Positions 59,418 to 64,000 of a DNA stretch of 64,000 nucleotides are shown one piece after another. Position 1 is the first letter of the stretch. Each line of letters begins with the position of its first letter. The notes below the pieces were generated by a model that ran no database searches, was not told the DNA's origin, and saw only the letters and a program-made list of their open reading frames with translations. This DNA is from Cheilinus undulatus (Eukaryota > Chordata > Actinopteri > Labriformes > Labridae): assembly GCF_018320785.1 (NCBI RefSeq), contig NC_054877.1, forward strand, positions 32,634,151-32,698,150, in the 5' to 3' direction. The position numbers were made by a program, and so were the translations under genes.

Positions 59418-60410
59418 CTGGGGTAAGAGCAGTCAAGGAGATAAGCAAAGACTGTCCTTAAGAAGAGTCACCCTGCAGAGTGCTGCACGGAAGATGTATA
59501 GAAGATGTTACAACTAAAAGACTTTTTTTTCCCACAAATGGACTCTTCATTCAAAAGTAATCACACGATGAATGGTATGTAGGTTAAGCCTCAAAGGCAC
59601 CACCGGGGAGCTGTAAATATACAGACAGAAAAATTAGCATCTGAGCAGGGAACATTCAACAAAATATTTTACACTTTTAAGTGTATAAATCGGCAGATTG
59701 TTTTTCATTTTTCTTGTATTTTCATATCAAATTAGCAAATATAAAAAAACAAAAAAAAAATGCTTTTATATTTTACATTTTAATGTGTCTAATAATAAAA
59801 CCTGAAGCTTTCACTGGTGTAGAAGGCACGGCAGAAACATGTCAGCGGTGAGCCTTATTAAGATTTGATGACCCTGGGTAGAGACAGAAACTGAACTAAA
59901 TGTCTTCATCAAACCGCAAGAGTCACGTACACTTGAGGACTTTTATTCAGGCCTCCAAGAAAAAGATGAAAGAGTAAAATAAATCAGGGTGTTTGGCAGC
60001 TGATTTGAAGAGACATCCTGGTGAATCTTTCAGGTACACATATCATCCTGAGACCCTGAGCATGCTTTCACATATGGCATTACTGAATTATTTCTCATCC
60101 TATTAGTCATTTTCCAGCTCATGCTAAATCATCTGCCCTTCGAAAGTAATGCAAGAAGCACGGCATTAAGTGATGTGCCAAAACAGTACAGTGCACTGTG
60201 TCACAGGGTAAAGACACATTTGTTACAATAACAAGACCAGACCATAAACAGGTTTACTGGCTGCTGAACTACAAAACCCAATTTAGCTGCTCTCACTCTC
60301 AGGAGGGTTTTATTTTATTTTCCATCAAACCTGTCAGAAAAGCTATTTGCACTGTTGGTGGAAGACTCAGTGTGGTATCCTTAAGGAAAATGCAGATTTA
60401 AAAAGGATAC
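59418..60410 (-). other. wls: wls intron (993 bp)
   Basis: No repeat or exon recognised; the open frames inside lack family resemblance. Confidence 0.7.
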
Positions 60411-60474
60411 AGCAAGCTCCGTTCCCACGTCTGACGCCCAGATGCTGTAGAAAGGGTTTGTCAGCTGGACTCCT
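60411..60474 (-). CDS. wls: wls coding exon (short extracytosolic loop)
   Basis: 64 bp: one base completing the Arg codon of CER, then 21 codons, GVQLTNPFYSIWASDVGTEL and A, phase 0. Acceptor TCACCAG and donor GCT|GTATCC, a weaker but legal GT site. The sequence is the conserved loop of Wntless between two membrane helices. Confidence 0.93.
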
Positions 60475-60601
60475 CTGGTGACACAATAGAGAACAACATT
60501 CACATACATGAAATCTCTTTTGAGTTGAATTTTTAAAATGCTCTGTGATCAATACTAATATTAACCTTTAATATCATAGAAAATAAAAGACTTGGACCCA
60601 C

Positions 60602-60699
60602 CTCTCGCACATATCAAAGATAAAGAGACAAAAAGAGCCAAACACGATGGGTCCGACTTGCTTCCAGTACACTGAGAAACGGTTCCTCTCTGTCTGGTC
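60602..60699 (-). CDS. wls: wls coding exon (DQxERN loop and membrane segment)
   Basis: Acceptor TTATCCCAG after a T-rich tract, 98 bp, donor GAGAG|GTGGGT in phase 2. It encodes DQTERNRFSVYWKQVGPIVF then GSFCLFIFDMCE with a split Arg. The hydrophobic GPIVFGSFCLFIFD part is a transmembrane helix. The loop between ERN and YWKQ differs from mammals (RFSV instead of HIAG); the remainder is near-identical. Confidence 0.95.
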
Positions 60700-60830
60700 C
60701 TGGGATAATAAAAAAAAAAGTCTTCAAAATTCACTGTATCATTTACATAGTTCTAAATCCTCTGTGATTCCTGATGGGAAGTAGAAAGACAAACATGTCA
60801 ATCAATGGCTGAATGGGCCAGGTACAGTAC

Positions 60831-60999
60831 CATGAGGTGCTCTCCACAGAAGATGATCCAGAAGGAGAGCAACATGGAGTAGAAGATGCCCTGCCTGATG
60901 TCCCCAAAAAGAAGCATCCAGGTCCAGTTAAAGCCAATAGAGAACCACTCCACTGGGATGTTAATGAAGGTCATGGAGATACCCAAAGCAAGGATCACC
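60831..60999 (-). CDS. wls: wls coding exon (two membrane segments)
   Basis: Acceptor CTCCCTTGCAG, 169 bp, donor ATG|GTACTG. The first base completes a Lys codon from the exon outside the window, then VILALGISMTFINIPVEWFS, IGFNWTWMLLFGDIRQGIFY and SMLLSFWIIFCGEHLM. This is the most conserved part of Wntless: two helices of the GPCR-like membrane domain that holds the palmitoleate of Wnt, joined by WTWMLLFGDIRQG. Wntless (GPR177, Evi, Sprinter) binds lipidated Wnt in the ER and escorts it to the plasma membrane. Confidence 0.97.
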
Positions 61000-63900
61000 C
61001 TGCAAGGGAGAGGGGGCAGTGTTAAAATAACTAAATTTCACCATAATTATCAAAATGTAAATGTAATGTGATGTGATTATTTCCCTTAAAATGGATGACT
61101 TAATATTTGAACTGACTTGACTAGTGGGCAGGGTCCAAAACTAACACTTGCCACTCTGCAATTACGGGTAGATTTTGTCTCTGGCTGGCAAATTTTTAAG
61201 ACCACTCGCCACTCTGGCGAGTTATTTTTTTACCAGTGAAAAATTAATCTTTTTGTTACAGGAGAACAATGCTGGTATCGGCTGATTTCCTGTCAGAATA
61301 ATGTGTATTCCAGGCCGAGACGATCTTTGGTCACGTAAGTGAGTCAGTCATGACGTCATTCACAGCGCGCCGAGGTGGATAGCTAGTTGTTACTGTACCC
61401 GTACCTCCTTGCAGTGTTGCCAACTTAGCAACTTTGTTGCTATATTTAGCGAGTTTTCAGACCCCTCTAGTGACTCTTTTTCAAAAAAGCAACTAGCGAC
61501 AAATCTAGCAACTTTTTCTGGTGTTACTGGAGACTTTTGAAGACTCTGACATGAAAGCACGTATCGTTGTAGCGCCTCTCAGTGAGCAGCGCTCACTGCC
61601 GTGGGCCCCTCCCCATCCAAAAGCACTGACAGGCAGCCTACTCCTCGCGCAGCAGTCTCCCTCAGCTGCAGTCAGAGCAGGAGATGCTCACGCCTCCATG
61701 TCCAGACTACAGATTAACCACGCTGTGAAGGCACCTTGACAGTTTTTTTCTATTGTCTCTTTTCGGTCCATTTAGATTGTTAATGAAGACTGTAAACCAA
61801 AAAAAAAATAATAAATTGATTTGTTGTAGGCTCTTAAGTGGACCATAAGGTTTCAAACTAAGAAAACTAAACTTGTAAGAAAAATAGAATAATAAATAAA
61901 TGATAAACCAAAAATAAAATTTAAAGTAACTCTGCCAGAGTATCTCTTGAGTCATTTTGCCTAGCCCAGATAAAAGAGGGTTGGAATTGTGACATTATAA
62001 AAACAAGAATCGACAGAAGCAAGTTCATTTGTTGTTCTATGCATAATAAGGGTCTTTTTACTCACTTTTTGTCTCTTTTAGCATACATTATTGATATTAT
62101 TAGTGCATACTATTAAAATATTGATTGAGAATTGCATACAAGACCCAAATGACATGTTAAATAATACTGATAGCAAATTACACTAAAGTAATTTTTATTT
62201 GGTTGGCTGGTAAAATATCTGCTTGGCTGGTAAAAAATTTCACTTAGCAGTCAGCCTGGCTGGTAAGTGAAAAAGTTAGTTTTGGACCCTGCTAGTGGGT
62301 CAGTGTGTTTTGTAATAGAGCTCAAGGCGCATCATTCAGCCCAAAGACCAGAGCGAATTTAAACAAACTGGACTAAACTAAAAACTAATAGCAGTTATGC
62401 AGTGGGACAAATATAATATTAACTGATGCTGAGAAAGATTTGAATTACATCTTTGTCATACTGCCAAGCCCTGAGTGAAGAAGCACAATGATTTTTCTTA
62501 GCCAATCAATGGGAATCAGCCAACATCATAGGAAGTAAAAGCAGTGGCCCTGAGCTTCTGAAACTTCCTGTTTCCTCTAGAACTTACGAAGTGTAGATTT
62601 ACATCTCTTTGAGTCTCACACCAACGGCCCTTTCATCATAACTAACCATGGTAAGCTGATAAAACATGCATACATGAGAATAGTAGTGCTAAATGTCAGG
62701 ATAGCTGTCGACTGTATAGGATTTCTAGTATTTACTGTAATTTGACTATGGAAAATGGAGGCCCCACATTTGATCAAATTGCTATTTGGGGGCATAAAAG
62801 ACATCTATTTATAGACATATACATAATAATTGACAACAAAGTGGCATAATAATTAGAAAAACACTGACAAAGTAAAAAAGTGTGGTGAAGTAAAAGTCTG
62901 GTAAAGTAATGCTTGAAGGTTTAAATTTGGAAATTCCAAGTATTTAAATGAATGTCCTATAAAGGGTTAATACTTACATTTATAAGGAATCTGCCACTCA
63001 TTTTTTGTTGTAGTATAATGTGGTGTTGAAAGGTGAAGACAGTTAAAATATAAAGGTTTTGCTGGCAGGTCTAACACTTTTATATGAGCTATAACTTTTA
63101 CACAATAATCAATGAGCAAGACTTCATTTGCTGAATCAGGCTCATTAATTCTTGGAACATTATTGATCAGAAAAGCACCACTCGCCCCCACTATCTAATC
63201 CAATTTTATATAAATTACTACTTCTCTAACCTTCCTCAACCTTGAAACCAACACATTTAGAGAGAAATAAGGGTGAATGCATTAAGAACTATCAGTCCAC
63301 AGGAAGACAGAATAAAGCCGGTCTTCCAAGTGTCTGCAGCAGGTCCCTGCATGCCGCAAGGAGATAAAAGGGGGATCGTAAATAGACAGTTAGGAGGGCA
63401 AAACAGAAGAGTGTCTGAGCAAGAGAGAGAGAGGGTGGGGAAAAGCAACAGATAAAGGTGACCTGAATCATGTGGGTGTAAAAGTATTTTGCAAACTCTT
63501 TGGATAATTGCAGCAACATTATACAGCTTCTAAGCAAATCCACTCCAGACAGCTCATCGGAGCAAACAGAGTGAAAACATATTTGACTGGTATGCAGGGA
63601 ATGTGTCCTGAGCACCACTGACTCACACAGGAGCGCTGAGGTTGTTATCAGTCTAATAGTAAATGTGTGGAAACAGGAAGGGCTTGGTGTGAAAATTGGC
63701 AAAATTGAAGTGGTAGAGGTCCTTAAATTGAGTTTTACACGGCACAGTCTGACATGTGATAGCAGGAAAAGTAAAGGTGTAACTAAACAATCATGTCTGC
63801 ATAACGTGGGTGAGCCTGTTCATGTGCCTTTGATTATGAATGCCAACTCACAGGCATATTTGATCCAAAAGAGCCATTGGCTATGTCAGATGATGATGGA

Positions 63901-64000
63901 TTTTTAGGTGCAGCTCATAGATTAACAAATTTATGAAGAACTTTAAATTTCCCTCTCACATCTGTCGTCTAAGTTTGGATAATTCTGAGTCTTCCCATCC
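61000..64000 (-). other. wls: wls intron, running off the window
   Basis: No further wls exon is seen up to 64000. Contents: the hAT element at 61129-62291, then unique AT-rich sequence (62300-64000) without recognised repeats. The 136-codon frame at 63292-63702 has no family signature. Confidence 0.65.
61129..62291. mobile_element. 1.16-kb hAT-type element, intact ends and target duplication
   Basis: The ends are perfect inverted repeats of 17 bp: CAGGGTCCAAAACTAAC at the left and its exact reverse complement at the right. The 8-mer CTAGTGGG flanks both sides exactly (61121-61128 and 62292-62299). Sub-terminal GCTGGTAAA / TTGCCACTCT motifs recur at both ends. The interior has a GC-richer segment (61340-61740) with a GTTGCCAACTTAGCAACTTT text seen in other fish hAT elements. 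The longest frame is 72-82 codons without transposase similarity, so it is non-autonomous. Intact ends imply a relatively recent insertion. Confidence 0.9.

Larger units (their letters stand above)
53040..64000 (-). other. wls: wls transcription unit, 3' part (runs off the right edge)
   Basis: Seven consecutive coding exons on the minus strand, all with matching phases and GT-AG borders, encode about 273 residues, roughly the C-terminal half of Wntless. The exon before 60999 (containing the segment up to the VLLEK text in the family) is not found up to 64000, so that intron is at least 3 kb. Intron sizes from 5' to 3': 131, 127, 993, 104, 1808 and 3123 bp. No frameshift or premature stop interrupts the frame, so the gene appears intact. 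Confidence 0.95.

Noticed and set aside
63292..63702. 136-codon minus-strand frame in the wls intron, tested as an upstream wls exon
   Set aside because: The sequence does not resemble the Wntless segment expected before VILALGISM, nor any other family.
1..64000. CRISPR array, operon or prokaryotic defence system
   Set aside because: The tandem repeats are degenerate and lack regular spacers; gene structure, repeats and splice sites are those of a vertebrate.

Overview
This window is vertebrate nuclear DNA, almost certainly from a ray-finned (teleost) fish. It is AT-rich, genes are split by GT-AG introns, and nearly every repeat is of a kind typical of teleosts: Tc1/mariner fossils, hAT elements, tRNA-derived SINEs and LINE tails. 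Two genes can be read exon by exon, both on the minus strand. wls (Wntless/GPR177, the carrier of Wnt proteins) runs in from the right edge and ends near 53.04 kb. gng12 (G-protein gamma-12 subunit) has a CpG-dense promoter and 5' exon at about 51.07-51.5 kb, coding exons at 10.16-10.25 kb and 7.62-7.74 kb, and a long 3' UTR ending near 5.4 kb. The order and orientation (wls upstream of gng12, same strand) match the human 1p31 neighbourhood; the mammalian gene DIRAS3 is not seen between them.

Layout from left to right: 1-5.4 kb is intergenic DNA downstream of gng12, with a degenerate minisatellite array and a Tc1-like fossil. 5.4-10.3 kb holds the 3' UTR and both coding exons of gng12. 10.3-51.07 kb is a gng12 intron of about 41 kb, if no further non-coding exon hides in it. 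It contains most of the mobile elements: a 1.48-kb inverted-repeat element loaded with minisatellites (21.8-23.3 kb), Tc1 fossils (one with a second element nested in it), a mariner fossil, SINEs, two hAT elements with perfect 8-bp target-site duplications, and stretches that look like possible regulatory DNA. 51.07-51.5 kb is the gng12 promoter and first exon. Only about 1.5 kb, holding a LINE tail and an AAATA-rich microsatellite, separates it from the wls poly(A) signal. 53.04-61.0 kb carries the last seven coding exons of wls, coding for about 273 residues, roughly the C-terminal half. The rest of wls lies beyond 64 kb; the last 3 kb are intron with a 1.16-kb hAT insertion.

The two proteins do not form a pathway in an operon sense. 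Wls carries lipidated Wnt ligands from the ER/Golgi to the cell surface; G-gamma-12 pairs with G-beta and anchors it to membranes. No new enzymatic or defence system is visible. The most unusual structure is the repeat family of about 20 bp (AGTGGCAAAAATGGGTTAAA-like), present at three loci and, at 21.8-23.3 kb, enclosed in a 53-bp terminal inverted repeat.
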